Part shown: positions 1 through 7,901 of the stretch, in pieces
Layout of the letters: each line of letters begins with the position of its first letter
Numbering within the stretch: position 1 is the first letter of the stretch
Assembly (NCBI GenBank): GCA_000435475.1
Contig: FR896049.1
Span: 55,100-79,939, forward strand
Source: Cryptobacterium sp. CAG:338
GTDB lineage: Bacteria > Actinomycetota > Coriobacteriia > Coriobacteriales > Eggerthellaceae
Direction: 5' to 3'
DNA: 24,840 bases
The notes under the pieces: generated by a model
The model's input: the letters and a program-made list of their open reading frames with translations, nothing else
What the model was told of the DNA's origin: nothing
The model's database searches: none
Translations under genes and position numbers: made by a program

Positions 1-433
1 AGAGGGCATTAACGTTAAAGTGCTTTTGATGAACAATTCTGCGCTTGGCATGGTTCACCAGTGGCAAAATCTGTTCTACGACAAGCGTTATAGCGAAACG
101 CTGCTGCCCGATATTCCCGACTTTGTAAAGCTGTGCGCAGCGTATGGTTGGGGTGGCAAGCGTGTTTCGAAGCCGGAAGAATTAGAGGAAGCATTCCAGT
201 GGCTGCTTGACTACGATGGTCCTGCTTTGTTGGATATGCGTATCGACCGTGATGAAAACGTATTTCCTATGGTAGCGCCTGGTGCTCCTTTGGATGACAT
301 TATTGGCGCAACCAACGTTGGCCCTATTTCCCATATGTTGGAAGGCTTCGAAAACCTTCCCTTTGCTAATGCGGCTGAAGCGAACGAAGCTGCTCGTAAC
401 GCGGCAGATTCTAATGAAGAAGGAGGCCGATAA
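1..433 (+). CDS. ilvB: Acetolactate synthase large subunit, C-terminal part (5' truncated by window)
   Basis: The reading frame is open from the first bases and ends with TAA at 431-433, so this is the last ~143 residues of a protein of about 560-600. The product condenses two pyruvates, or pyruvate and 2-oxobutyrate, in the first common step of valine, leucine and isoleucine synthesis, using thiamine diphosphate, FAD and Mg2+. The visible part is the end of the C-terminal ThDP-binding domain. It includes the MNNSALGMVHQWQNLFY stretch typical of acetohydroxyacid synthases and the closing VFPMVAPGAPLDDII segment. The regulatory subunit gene ilvN starts 1 bp after the stop, and its AGGAGG ribosome binding site (421-426) lies inside the last codons of this gene, so the two are cotranscribed and probably translationally coupled. 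The identification is firm because of both sequence and neighbour. Confidence 0.95.
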   Translation, partial: EGINVKVLLMNNSALGMVHQWQNLFYDKRYSETLLPDIPDFVKLCAAYGWGGKRVSKPEELEEAFQWLLDYDGPALLDMRIDRDENVFPMVAPGAPLDDIIGATNVGPISHMLEGFENLPFANAAEANEAARNAADSNEEGGR

Positions 434-434
434 T

Positions 435-929
435 ATGGAAAATCAAAGGCATATCCTTTCAATTTTGGTAGAGAATCAGCCTGGTGTTTTATCTCGTGTA
501 ACAGGCCTTATTTCCAGGCGTGGCTTCAACATTGAATCGCTTTCGGTTGGACCAACTGAAGATGTGACGCTTGCACGCCTGACTATTGTTATGATGGCAA
601 ACGATGTGGCCTACGAGCAAATTACCAAGCAGCTTCACAAGCTTATCAGCGTTCATAAAATTACCGACCTTACGGGCGAAGATGCGATCGAGCGTGAACT
701 GGTGCTTTTTAAGGTTCACTCCAATCCAGAACGCCGTAGTGAGATTATTGAAATTGCGAATGTGTTCCGTGCCAACATTGTTGATGTGGGTAAATCGTCA
801 CTTACTATTGCGGTTACGGGTTCTGAATCCAAGATTGCGGGTATTGAAGATTTGCTTCGTGCCTATGGCATTAAGGAAATTATTCGCACCGGTATGATTG
901 CTATGTCTCGCGGATCAAAGGTTAGCTAG
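435..929 (+). CDS. ilvN: Acetolactate synthase small (regulatory) subunit
   Basis: This 164-residue protein has the usual length of IlvN/IlvH. The N-terminal ACT domain (about residues 4-78) begins with HILSILVENQPGVLSRVTGL and continues with GFNIESLSVGPTED. The second half is the C-terminal domain that completes the regulatory dimer. It activates the catalytic subunit and gives valine feedback inhibition. I chose ATG 435 because AGGAGG ends 8 bases before it and the family alignment begins there. The frame stays open upstream to 282, but that stretch overlaps ilvB. A 176-bp gap separates it from ilvC, so ilvC may have its own promoter as well as readthrough from ilvBN. Confidence 0.96.
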   Translation: MENQRHILSILVENQPGVLSRVTGLISRRGFNIESLSVGPTEDVTLARLTIVMMANDVAYEQITKQLHKLISVHKITDLTGEDAIERELVLFKVHSNPERRSEIIEIANVFRANIVDVGKSSLTIAVTGSESKIAGIEDLLRAYGIKEIIRTGMIAMSRGSKVS

Positions 930-995
930 CAGAGTTTCATGTTTTGCTGTTCCAGTATCGGGGCTTGCTTATATGGGCACTCATATATCAAGGCT

Positions 996-1024
996 TTGTT
1001 TGTATTGGATTTCAGTAGTATTAA
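996..1024 (+). promoter_or_regulatory. Possible sigma70-type promoter upstream of ilvC
   Basis: TTGTTT at 996-1001 and TATTAA at 1019-1024 are separated by 17 bases and lie 82 bases before the ilvC start. Both hexamers are imperfect. A small inverted repeat (TATATG/CATATA around 970-987) lies just upstream. No T-run hairpin ends the ilvBN message here, so readthrough into ilvC is also likely. This is a weak prediction from pattern only. Confidence 0.3.
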
Positions 1025-1105
1025 ATGCACTGCGAACTATAAACAGATGTGCGAGTTAGTGATATCAAAGTGTAAGTAATCAGTCATTAGAAGAAGGGAT
1101 GAATC

Positions 1106-2104
1106 ATGGCTGTAACTATCTATTATGAACAGGACGTAGATCCTTCAGTAATCCAGGGCATGAAGGTAGCCATCATTGGCTATGGCTCTCAGGGTCATGC
1201 TCATGCGCTGAACCTTAAGGATTCTGGCGTTGATGTTCGCGTTGGTCTTCGCGAGGGTTCTTCCTCTTGGGCAAAAGCTGAAGAAGCTGGCCTGAAGGTA
1301 ATGAACATGGACGATGCTGCTGAAGAAGCAGACCTTATTATGATCCTCGTTCCCGACGAGAAGCAGCCTGAAGTATATGAAGCACATGTTGCTCCTCATT
1401 TGAAGGACGGCAATACTCTTGCTTTCGCTCATGGTTTCAACATTCACTATGGTTACATCAAAGCTCCTGAAGGCGTTAACGTAATCATGTGCGCACCTAA
1501 GGGTCCTGGCCACATTGTTCGTCGTCAGTACACCGAAGGTTCTGGTGTACCTGATCTGGCTTGCGTTGCTCAGGATGCAACCGGCAATGCTTGGGATATC
1601 GCTTTGTCCTACTGCTGGGGTGTTGGTGGTGCTCGCTCCGGTATTATCAAGGCAACTTTTGCTGAGGAAACCGAAGAGGACCTCTTTGGTGAGCAGGCAG
1701 TTCTCTGTGGCGGCTTGGTAGAGCTGGTGAAGGCTGGCTTCGAGACGCTGGTTGACGCTGGTTATCCTCCAGAGTTGGCATACTTCGAGTGCTATCACGA
1801 GATGAAGATGATCGTAGACTTGATGTACGAATCCGGCATCCACTTCATGAACTACTCCATCTCCAACACTGCTGAATACGGCGAGTACTACGCTGGTCCT
1901 AAGGTTATCAATGAGGAATCTCGCAAGGCTATGAAGGAAATCTTGAAGCGCATTCAGAATGGCGAATTCGCTAAGGAATTCGTTGCAGACTGCAACAATG
2001 GTCACAAGTGGTTGCTTGAACAGCGTGAGGCTATCAACAACCACGAAATTGAAAAGACGGGCGAAAAGATTCGCTCCATGTTCTCTTGGATCAAGTCTGA
2101 GTAG
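1106..2104 (+). CDS. ilvC: Ketol-acid reductoisomerase, class I, NADPH type
   Basis: This 332-residue enzyme performs the alkyl migration and NADPH-dependent reduction of acetolactate to 2,3-dihydroxyisovalerate, or the ethyl analogue in isoleucine synthesis. The Rossmann glycine motif GYGSQG is at residues 25-30. The cofactor-specificity loop holds R49 and S52-S54, a pattern expected for NADPH. The Mg-binding and catalytic residues of the knotted C-terminal domain are visible as D192, E196, E228 and E232, with the SISNTAEYG serine region at 251-259 and H109 in the AHGF motif. The short length is that of class I enzymes. ATG 1106 follows the purine-rich AGAAGAAGGG. It closes the ilvBNC cluster and is followed by a strong terminator. 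A long reverse-strand ORF inside it is a codon-bias shadow. Confidence 0.97.
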   Translation: MAVTIYYEQDVDPSVIQGMKVAIIGYGSQGHAHALNLKDSGVDVRVGLREGSSSWAKAEEAGLKVMNMDDAAEEADLIMILVPDEKQPEVYEAHVAPHLKDGNTLAFAHGFNIHYGYIKAPEGVNVIMCAPKGPGHIVRRQYTEGSGVPDLACVAQDATGNAWDIALSYCWGVGGARSGIIKATFAEETEEDLFGEQAVLCGGLVELVKAGFETLVDAGYPPELAYFECYHEMKMIVDLMYESGIHFMNYSISNTAEYGEYYAGPKVINEESRKAMKEILKRIQNGEFAKEFVADCNNGHKWLLEQREAINNHEIEKTGEKIRSMFSWIKSE

Positions 2105-2137
2105 TCTAACTGCTTAACTGCATAAGAGAATCTTTTC

Positions 2138-2172
2138 AAGGCTGTGTCTGATAATCAGGCACAGCCTTTTTT
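2138..2172 (+). terminator. Rho-independent terminator of the ilv operon
   Basis: A 9-bp perfect outer stem, AAGGCTGTG (2138-2146) with CACAGCCTT (2160-2168), contains a further CTGA/TCAG pairing and is followed by six T (2167-2172). It ends ilvC transcription. The right arm also encodes the last residues and stop codon of the convergent LysR gene (stop at 2155-2157), so the two genes share this element. On the other strand no T-run follows the hairpin. Confidence 0.9.
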
Positions 2173-3096
2173 GCTATTGATGTCTTTTGTTTCGAGTTGG
2201 GCTGTTTCAACGAAGGCCTTAATGATGTTCCAGTCGCTTTTCCAACCAATACGCATGGTGTAGCTTGCTTCAGATCCAAGAGATACAACCAAAAGCTTTT
2301 CTAGCTGCTCAGGGGAAAGGGTTGTTCGCACCAGTATTTCGGGGCTAAAGCAGCCTCCAATACCTTGGGCACACAAATCTAGAACAAAGGCAAGGTTTTC
2401 GGCTTCAACTTTAATAACAGGTTCCTTGGAAAAGTGCGCCAATATGTGGCGGGAGAATCTTCCGGCAATATCTTGCTCGTGTCCAAGGAGAAAAGGGCAC
2501 TGTTCTAATAGCTGGAAGGTTTGGTTGTTTTGAATTTCGTCGATGACTGAGTGCGTTTTATCGCCGAAAATGCTCTCAAAAAGATCTTTCCTGCAGACGA
2601 ATACGATGCGCTCTTGATAAAGATCGCGATGCTTAATTCCTTTTAGATTTCCCCTAAAGTCAGAAATGCAAATATCAAGTTCATCTTTCATGAGTTTTTG
2701 GGTAAGCGCATCGACGGGAACTTCTACAACCTTTAATTCTACTTTAGGATGCTGCTTGATGAAGCTGCATAGTATAGGTGTAAGAATTACCCTGTCGCGG
2801 TTGTCGGTTATTCCAACTCGTATCAGACCTTTTTCGTTGCCGGTTATTTCAGAAAACGCAACATAGAGGTCTTTTACTTCATGCTGAATGGTTTCGGCGT
2901 GCTTCAAAAACTCTTGTCCGGCATAGGTAAGCTCTAAGGGAACATGTCTTACGAAAAGTTGGCAGCCTAGCTCACGCTCAATTGAAGCTATATGAGCACT
3001 GAGGGTTTGCTGGGTGATATGTAAGCTTTTTGCTGCCTTGGTGATGCTTCGTTCTCGCGCAACTGCAAGGATGTAATTGATGCTCTGGAAATTCAT
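2155..3096 (-). CDS. LysR-family transcriptional regulator
   Basis: A 313-residue protein of typical LysR length. The N-terminal winged HTH spans about residues 1-60, with the recognition region SITKAAKSLHITQQTLSAHI at 17-36 and the wing after RELGCQLFVRH. The C-terminal periplasmic-binding-like effector domain starts near GLIRVGITDNRD (about 89-100). The start ATG at 3096 is preceded by AAGGAAG on the reverse strand. It is divergent from the metallo-beta-lactamase gene at 3354, and the gap holds a perfect CTGTATT-N11-AATACAG dyad, so it probably controls that gene and itself. The effector is unknown. The final KKGCA residues are encoded in the ilvC terminator. I am confident of the family but not of the ligand. 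Confidence 0.93.
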   Translation of the reverse strand: MNFQSINYILAVARERSITKAAKSLHITQQTLSAHIASIERELGCQLFVRHVPLELTYAGQEFLKHAETIQHEVKDLYVAFSEITGNEKGLIRVGITDNRDRVILTPILCSFIKQHPKVELKVVEVPVDALTQKLMKDELDICISDFRGNLKGIKHRDLYQERIVFVCRKDLFESIFGDKTHSVIDEIQNNQTFQLLEQCPFLLGHEQDIAGRFSRHILAHFSKEPVIKVEAENLAFVLDLCAQGIGGCFSPEILVRTTLSPEQLEKLLVVSLGSEASYTMRIGWKSDWNIIKAFVETAQLETKDINSKKGCA

Positions 3097-3134
3097 CAGC
3101 GCTTCCTTTTTGCGTTTCTTACTACAAAATATAT

Positions 3135-3159
3135 CTGTATTTATAACAAGATAATACAG
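3135..3159. promoter_or_regulatory. LysR-type operator (T-N11-A dyad)
   Basis: CTGTATT (3135-3141) and AATACAG (3153-3159) form a perfect 7-bp inverted repeat around an 11-base spacer, so the inner ends give T-N11-A, the classic LysR-type box. It ends 1 base before the -35 of the predicted rightward promoter (3161-3189) and is 39 bases upstream of the lysR start. That arrangement suits activation of the hydrolase gene and autoregulation of lysR. Binding is inferred. Confidence 0.65.
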
Positions 3160-3160
3160 T

Positions 3161-3189
3161 TTGAAATGGTGATAAAACTACTTCATAGT
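3161..3189 (+). promoter_or_regulatory. Predicted promoter of the metallo-beta-lactamase gene
   Basis: TTGAAA (3161-3166) is separated by 17 bases from CATAGT (3184-3189). The imperfect -10 and the adjacent LysR-type box suggest an activator-dependent promoter. The transcript would have a leader of about 155 bases that is strikingly purine-rich, with two AGAGGAG motifs (3199-3205 and 3226-3232) that do not precede a usable start codon. Confidence 0.5.
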
Positions 3190-3353
3190 GGAAAACAAAG
3201 AGGAGAAGCAAAAGATGGGCGCTTAAGAGGAGATTGCACAGTAATTAAAAAAAGGACTATTCAGCAATCAAAGAAGAAAGACGGGGAAGTAAGTAAAGAG
3301 CAATAAGCAAAGGCAAGAACTGAAAAGCGGAAAACAAAAAGGGAGTGGAATTT

Positions 3354-4124
3354 ATGAAAATAAGCGTGCTGTATTTAGGAAGAATTGAGTGCAAGAAAGA
3401 TGCACTCGTTCGTTGTGATGATCAAAATGCCATGATCAAATCGCCTATGTCTGCGATTTTGATTCAACATCCGGTATTGGGAAATGTGCTGTACGACACC
3501 GGAAACCATCCGCTTTATAACACCGAATACTCGCTGTTTACTCGCGAGACCTACCCTATACGGGAATTCTTGTCTATTGAGGATGCGCTTGAGAGCAAAG
3601 GCCTCACGCCTGCAGACATTGACATGATTATTTTGTCTCATCTGCATTTCGATCATGCCGGAGGGCTGTGCTATTTCAAAAATACGAAGGCTTTAAAAAA
3701 TGTCGTGGTTTCAGAAGCCGAACTGAAAAATGCATATTACCAAGTGATGACCGACCAAGCGGGCGCTTACGTAAAAAGCACTTTTGACTTGGATGGTATT
3801 GTCTTTAGGCCTATTTCTCAGGATACGGCCTTAGCGGATGATCTGAGCCTTTTCATCCAACAGTCGCATACTCCTGGGCTTGTGGGGATGGTGCTCAACA
3901 CTCAGTCACAGGGAACTATTATCACCACGAGTGATTCTATTTATACACGTGAAAGCTTTGACCGTCAGCTGCCACCAGGCGGAACCATCAATAAGACTGA
4001 TCAGGAGTTTTACGATAACTTAGAGAAAATCAAATCTATGAGGGATTCGTATGGTGCCAAGCTGATATTCGGTCACGACTACGAACAGGTACTTGAGTTA
4101 GTTCGTCAAGGTACGTTCGAATAA
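3354..4124 (+). CDS. Metallo-beta-lactamase fold hydrolase, N-acyl-homoserine-lactonase-like
   Basis: This 256-residue protein has the full dinuclear metal set of the fold: H96-x-H98-x-D100-H101 in SHLHFDHAGG, then H172 (SHTPG), D194 (TSDSIY) and H241 (FGHD). The arrangement and length match the AHL lactonase branch (AhlD/AttM type). Many members of that branch act on other esters or lactones, so the real substrate is uncertain. A GTG at 3345 extends the frame, but the ribosome binding site GGGAG at 3341-3345 lies 8 bases before ATG 3354, which I take as the start. It is divergent from the LysR gene and convergent with the PPC-domain gene, only 14 bp from it, so the three may respond to the same signal. 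There is no signal peptide; it should be cytoplasmic. Confidence 0.85.
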   Translation: MKISVLYLGRIECKKDALVRCDDQNAMIKSPMSAILIQHPVLGNVLYDTGNHPLYNTEYSLFTRETYPIREFLSIEDALESKGLTPADIDMIILSHLHFDHAGGLCYFKNTKALKNVVVSEAELKNAYYQVMTDQAGAYVKSTFDLDGIVFRPISQDTALADDLSLFIQQSHTPGLVGMVLNTQSQGTIITTSDSIYTRESFDRQLPPGGTINKTDQEFYDNLEKIKSMRDSYGAKLIFGHDYEQVLELVRQGTFE

Positions 4125-4138
4125 GACAAGCTTTCTAG

Positions 4139-4558
4139 CTAAAACTGAAAAAGGTTTAGGCCAATTTCTTCGTCGAAATAACGATCAACCGTGCCATCGA
4201 TAACAGTAATGATCATTTCGCAGGTTGCGCTTACCGTGGCTGAATTAAGGTGTCCGCCAAAAGCATTGCCTTTTTCGTCTCCGACGCACATGTGAAGATG
4301 GGTGTAGAATTCGCCATTCATAGTATTAATGGTGCCAGTCAAAGAGACAATTTCATAACATCCGATGAAGTCATTTGCAATGTATTGCTTAGTGTCGGTT
4401 TTGAACACACCAATGGTGAATTCTTTTACAGCACCTAAGGCAGAAACATGGGCAAGGGTAATATTTTCTTTTAGAGCGAGCTCTTCTACTTTTTCAAGGA
4501 TTTCTTCATCCTTGTCTATGCGAACAACGTAGGTGTTATCAAATTTCCGATAGTCCAT
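4139..4558 (-). CDS. PPC/DUF296-domain protein
   Basis: A 139-residue protein that is one PPC (DUF296) domain. The diagnostic THLHM (residues 86-90) and GGHLNSATVSATCE (101-114) segments provide histidines at 87, 89 and 103 that cluster in the trimeric fold and may bind a metal. In plants the domain occurs in AT-hook DNA-binding proteins. Stand-alone bacterial versions have no settled function, so I assign none. The frame extends 15 codons upstream, but ATG 4558 has AAAGGAAAG just before it and fits family starts. It lies 150 bp downstream of the isochorismatase-like gene on the same strand and may be in the same transcription unit. Confidence 0.85.
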   Translation of the reverse strand: MDYRKFDNTYVVRIDKDEEILEKVEELALKENITLAHVSALGAVKEFTIGVFKTDTKQYIANDFIGCYEIVSLTGTINTMNGEFYTHLHMCVGDEKGNAFGGHLNSATVSATCEMIITVIDGTVDRYFDEEIGLNLFQF

Positions 4559-4708
4559 TGCGTCTTTCCTTTCTGTAAGACAAAGCTTTGTGCTGGCAGG
4601 CATGCGTATTTATGGGTGTTCCCTGCTTGCAGTTGTTGCTGCTGAAGTTTTGTGTGGACTATCCTAGTTTTTGTAAGAGCAATTTGTGGGATTGTTCTGG
4701 GAATCGGC

Positions 4709-5302
4709 TTATTTTAGGGCGTTTAGTACGGTTTTTGTATCAACAACACGGCTGTCGTAGCAACGAGAAAAGTATTCCAAACCTGCTTCTTGCGTACCGA
4801 TTAAGAACGTTCCGCAGGCATCAGCAGGAACAATGGTTTTGTAGCCCAAGAAATAAGCGCCCGCCAAGGTTTGTAGCACGCAAATGTTGGTATCGCATCC
4901 AAAAGCAATTAGGGTATCTACGCCAAGTTCGCGAAGCGTTAGATCAAGGTCTGTTTGAAAGAAACCGTTATAACGGCGTTTGGGAATAATGAAGTCGCTT
5001 TCCCGTACTTCGAAATCTGCCAAAGGTTGTGCGGCATCAGTGTTGCGAATGCCGTGCTCTCCCCAAAGATCTAATTCCCGATCAACACCTTCGATATGAG
5101 CGTCGTTGGTGAACAATACAGGCAGATTAGCCTTGCGAGCTGCTTTAACGATGCTAACGGCATTTTCTGCCATTGTTTCGAGGCCTGGAGTAGGCCCTGC
5201 GGATCCTCCTAGAACATCAATCACTAATACAGCGCAACGAGAAAGATCAATTTCGGTGCTTTGCTGCCAGGGGGTTTGTTGTGGTTTAGGCAGGTATGTC
5301 AT
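4709..5302 (-). CDS. Isochorismatase-family cysteine hydrolase
   Basis: A 197-residue protein of the isochorismatase/nicotinamidase fold. The catalytic triad is visible as D29 (VLVIDV), K108 (IIPKRRYNGF) and C141 (CDTNICV). Metal-site candidates are D67 and H69 in TNDAHIEG and H83 in WGEH, as in nicotinamidase-like members. It probably hydrolyses an amide, but the substrate (nicotinamide, a carbamoyl compound or another) cannot be read from the sequence. ATG 5302 is preceded by GAAAGGA on the reverse strand. The Gfo/Idh gene ends 33 bp upstream, so the two are almost surely cotranscribed, which suggests a shared catabolic pathway. Confidence 0.88.
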   Translation of the reverse strand: MTYLPKPQQTPWQQSTEIDLSRCAVLVIDVLGGSAGPTPGLETMAENAVSIVKAARKANLPVLFTNDAHIEGVDRELDLWGEHGIRNTDAAQPLADFEVRESDFIIPKRRYNGFFQTDLDLTLRELGVDTLIAFGCDTNICVLQTLAGAYFLGYKTIVPADACGTFLIGTQEAGLEYFSRCYDSRVVDTKTVLNALK

Positions 5303-5335
5303 GGAGAGATCCTTTCTGTTGGGGCGAATGCCAGC

Positions 5336-6412
5336 TTATGAATTGCGATGTTTGTGAAGCTCTTTCATTTGTTCGCGCGCGGTACAAGTAATGCGAAGTG
5401 AGCGCATAGCAGAATCAAGGGTGCTATAGCATTGGGCACCAGGAATTCCGCGCAACTCATCAACGATATCTTGCGCTTGACCTAGACCAGGATACTCTTG
5501 TACTTCTGGTGCTACATCCCAGGTTTTCATCTCAGCTTCTTTACGAACACCGCCCATTACTCCTTCATGGGCGACTGCATTTTCATCGGCAAGCGCTTCA
5601 AAGTGGAGGGGAGCGGCGTTGTCGTAATACGAGAACCAAACGCTACCTTTATCGCCATAAATTAAAAATCGATCGATTGCTTTATAGGTTGCATAGCACC
5701 AGGTACCAGAAACCATTACGCGGTTTTCGGTAATACCTGAAAGAGAAACGGCATCTTCTCCAGGGTAAAAACCAGTTTCATTGGTTACTTCAAGTTTGAA
5801 ATCAGTGAGTGGACCAGCCAAATAATCAATGAGGTCAAGCATATGAGCATCACCCTCATAGAAATGACTTCCACCAGAAATTTCTGGACGAACGCGCCAA
5901 GGCTTCTGGTCTTCGGGAAGCATCTCTTCAGCCGTTTGACGCTGTGTTCGAATTACCTGTACGCCCCTGATTTTGCCAATAGTTCCAGCTTCGAGTAGTT
6001 TTTTGAGCTCGCGATAACGAGGCATGCCGCGGCGGTAATGCGCAGTAAAACAGCGAGTCCCCGATTCTTCAAAGGCGGCGTGGATTTCTTCAGCTTCTTC
6101 CCAAGAAAGGGCGATTGGTTTTTCTAGATAGCAATGCTTATGCACTTGAGCAACTTGAATGGCGTATTGCTTATGGACATTGGGTGGGGTAGCTACATAA
6201 ATTATGTCGATTGTGGGATCTTTTAGAAGCTCCTCAAGAGTATCGTAAGCGTGCCCGTGCCCATGGCGTTGGCACCAATCTACTGCTTTACTTTTGGTGC
6301 GATTCCAGATGCCAGCCAATTCCGAGCCTTCCGCCAAATAGAAAGCTGGTCCATTTTTGGTTTCGACAACATCGCCACATCCGATGATGCCCCAGCGAAT
6401 AACCTCTTTCAT
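5336..6412 (-). CDS. Gfo/Idh/MocA-family NAD(P)-dependent oxidoreductase
   Basis: A 358-residue protein with the N-terminal Rossmann motif GIIGCGDV (residues 8-15), ATPPNVH (74-80) and the family-defining EKP at 97-99. The C-terminal domain has GGSHFYEGDAHMLD, with H190 as the likely catalytic histidine; the usual aspartate of D-x-G-x-H is E186 here. Members oxidise or reduce sugars, inositols and related polyols, or anhydrosugars. The exact substrate is unknown. ATG 6412 follows AGGGGG on the reverse strand, a strong ribosome binding site. It is the first gene of the leftward set that continues with the isochorismatase-like and PPC genes. Confidence 0.9.
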   Translation of the reverse strand: MKEVIRWGIIGCGDVVETKNGPAFYLAEGSELAGIWNRTKSKAVDWCQRHGHGHAYDTLEELLKDPTIDIIYVATPPNVHKQYAIQVAQVHKHCYLEKPIALSWEEAEEIHAAFEESGTRCFTAHYRRGMPRYRELKKLLEAGTIGKIRGVQVIRTQRQTAEEMLPEDQKPWRVRPEISGGSHFYEGDAHMLDLIDYLAGPLTDFKLEVTNETGFYPGEDAVSLSGITENRVMVSGTWCYATYKAIDRFLIYGDKGSVWFSYYDNAAPLHFEALADENAVAHEGVMGGVRKEAEMKTWDVAPEVQEYPGLGQAQDIVDELRGIPGAQCYSTLDSAMRSLRITCTAREQMKELHKHRNS

Positions 6413-6818
6413 GTGATCCCCCTAAGTAGCACTTACATTCTGAAAAAGGGAAGCTTTACCTTTCTAATTGTAGTGAGCAATTACGATAAAACATATGAAA
6501 AAACATGCGACTAATGTACCGATCGATTAGATTATTGCATCCTTTTTTTGAAATATACGAAACACTGTCAATAGTTACTTCTCATAGTGCTTGGTCTACG
6601 GGTTAACTAAAAGGGTTAGGTTAACGTGGTTATTTCATTCGTCCATCTAAAATACGCGCCTACGTAATACACAAAGGTTTAACGATACATTTGCTCTCTA
6701 TCGTGGTAAAGTGACCAACATTATCAAGTTAGCATGAACTTTGTAAATAACTCTCAGATAAAGTGAAAGCAAACTTGGTTTTTTGAATCACAACAACGCA
6801 GAGAAAGGACTTGGCTAA
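6413..6818. other. Divergent intergenic region between the oxidoreductase and serC
   Basis: I find no gene in these 406 bases. They must carry promoters in both directions, but no hexamer pair stands out. GGTTAAC occurs twice, at 6601-6607 and 6619-6625, with further GGTTA at 6614-6618 and 6628-6632, so repeats are spaced over about 30 bp. A CTAAT-N10-ATTAG dyad lies near 6513-6532. These could be operators for the leftward genes or for serC. No riboswitch or terminator was recognised. Confidence 0.4.
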
Positions 6819-7901
6819 ATGGGAAGGGTGTATAACTTTTCTGCAGGCCCCGCAGTGCTTCCCGAAGAAGTATTGCGTGAAGCCGCTGATGAAATGCTCG
6901 ATTATAAGGGCACTGGTATGTCAGTTATGGAGATGAGCCATCGTTCAGCAGCTTTTAAGGGCATTATTGAAGAAGCTGAAGCAGATCTGCGTGAGCTAAT
7001 GAACATTCCCGACAACTATCATGTGTTGTTTTTGCAGGGTGGCGCAACTCAGCAGTTTGCGGCAATTCCTATGAACCTCATGCTCTCGGGTAAGGCAGAC
7101 TACATCGTTTCCGGTTCTTGGTCTAAGAAGGCTTACAAGGAAGCAAAGATTTTTGGCGATGCGCGCCTAGTTGCTTCGAGTGAAGATGAAAACTTCTCCT
7201 ACATTCCCAATGTAGACGAATTGGAATTTGATCCTGAGGCAGATTACGTTTATATCTGCGAAAACGAAACCATTTATGGTACTCACTATCATAAGTTGCC
7301 AGACACAGGCGATGTGCCTCTGGTAAGCGATGTTTCTTCGTGCTTCTTATCTGAGCCAATTGATGTGTCTAAATATGGTCTGATTTATGGCGGCGTACAG
7401 AAGAACATCGGTCCTGCTGGTGTTGTAATAGTTATTGTGCGTGACGATTTGGTAAAGGAAGAATGGCTTCCCAATACGCCAACCATCATGCGCTATAAAA
7501 CCCAGATAGATGCGGGCAGCATGTCTAATACGCCTCCTTGCTACGGTATTTATATCTGCGGCAAGGTATTTAAATGGCTGAAGGCTCAGGGTGGTCTGGA
7601 GGCTATGAAGAAGCGCAATGAAGAAAAAGCAGCGCTTCTGTATGACTATCTTGATTCGACCGACTTCTACACGGCAACTGCACGTAAGGAAGATCGTTCA
7701 ATTATGAATGTTCCTTTCGTTACGGGTGATGCTGATTTGGATGCCGAGTTTGTAGCGGGTGCTAAGAAGGTCGGCATTGAAAACATCAAGGGTCATCGCA
7801 CGGTTGGTGGCATGCGTGCAAGTATTTATAACGCTATGCCCATTGAAGGCGTTCAGGCTTTGGTTGAGTATATGAAGGAATTCGAAAAGGCACATTCTTA
7901 A
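6819..7901 (+). CDS. serC: Phosphoserine aminotransferase
   Basis: A 360-residue PLP enzyme that makes 3-phosphoserine from 3-phosphohydroxypyruvate and glutamate, the second step of serine synthesis. It may also serve the 4-phosphohydroxythreonine step of pyridoxal phosphate synthesis. The N-terminus NFSAGPAVLPEEVL, the phosphate-binding GGATQQF (74-80), D171 in VSDVSS and the Schiff-base lysine K195 in YGGVQKNIGPAG are all canonical. ATG 6819 follows AGAAAGGA with good spacing. No serA or serB is adjacent. The gene has the biased codon use of a well-expressed housekeeping gene and is closed by the terminator at 8022. Confidence 0.97.
   Translation: MGRVYNFSAGPAVLPEEVLREAADEMLDYKGTGMSVMEMSHRSAAFKGIIEEAEADLRELMNIPDNYHVLFLQGGATQQFAAIPMNLMLSGKADYIVSGSWSKKAYKEAKIFGDARLVASSEDENFSYIPNVDELEFDPEADYVYICENETIYGTHYHKLPDTGDVPLVSDVSSCFLSEPIDVSKYGLIYGGVQKNIGPAGVVIVIVRDDLVKEEWLPNTPTIMRYKTQIDAGSMSNTPPCYGIYICGKVFKWLKAQGGLEAMKKRNEEKAALLYDYLDSTDFYTATARKEDRSIMNVPFVTGDADLDAEFVAGAKKVGIENIKGHRTVGGMRASIYNAMPIEGVQALVEYMKEFEKAHS

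Noticed and set aside
1145..2044. A 299-codon ORF on the reverse strand inside ilvC
   Set aside because: It is antisense to a firmly identified gene with strong codon bias, its protein resembles nothing, and it has no promoter or ribosome binding site context.
4588..4989. A 133-codon + strand ORF over the isochorismatase region
   Set aside because: It runs antisense to the well-supported cysteine hydrolase and shows no family features.
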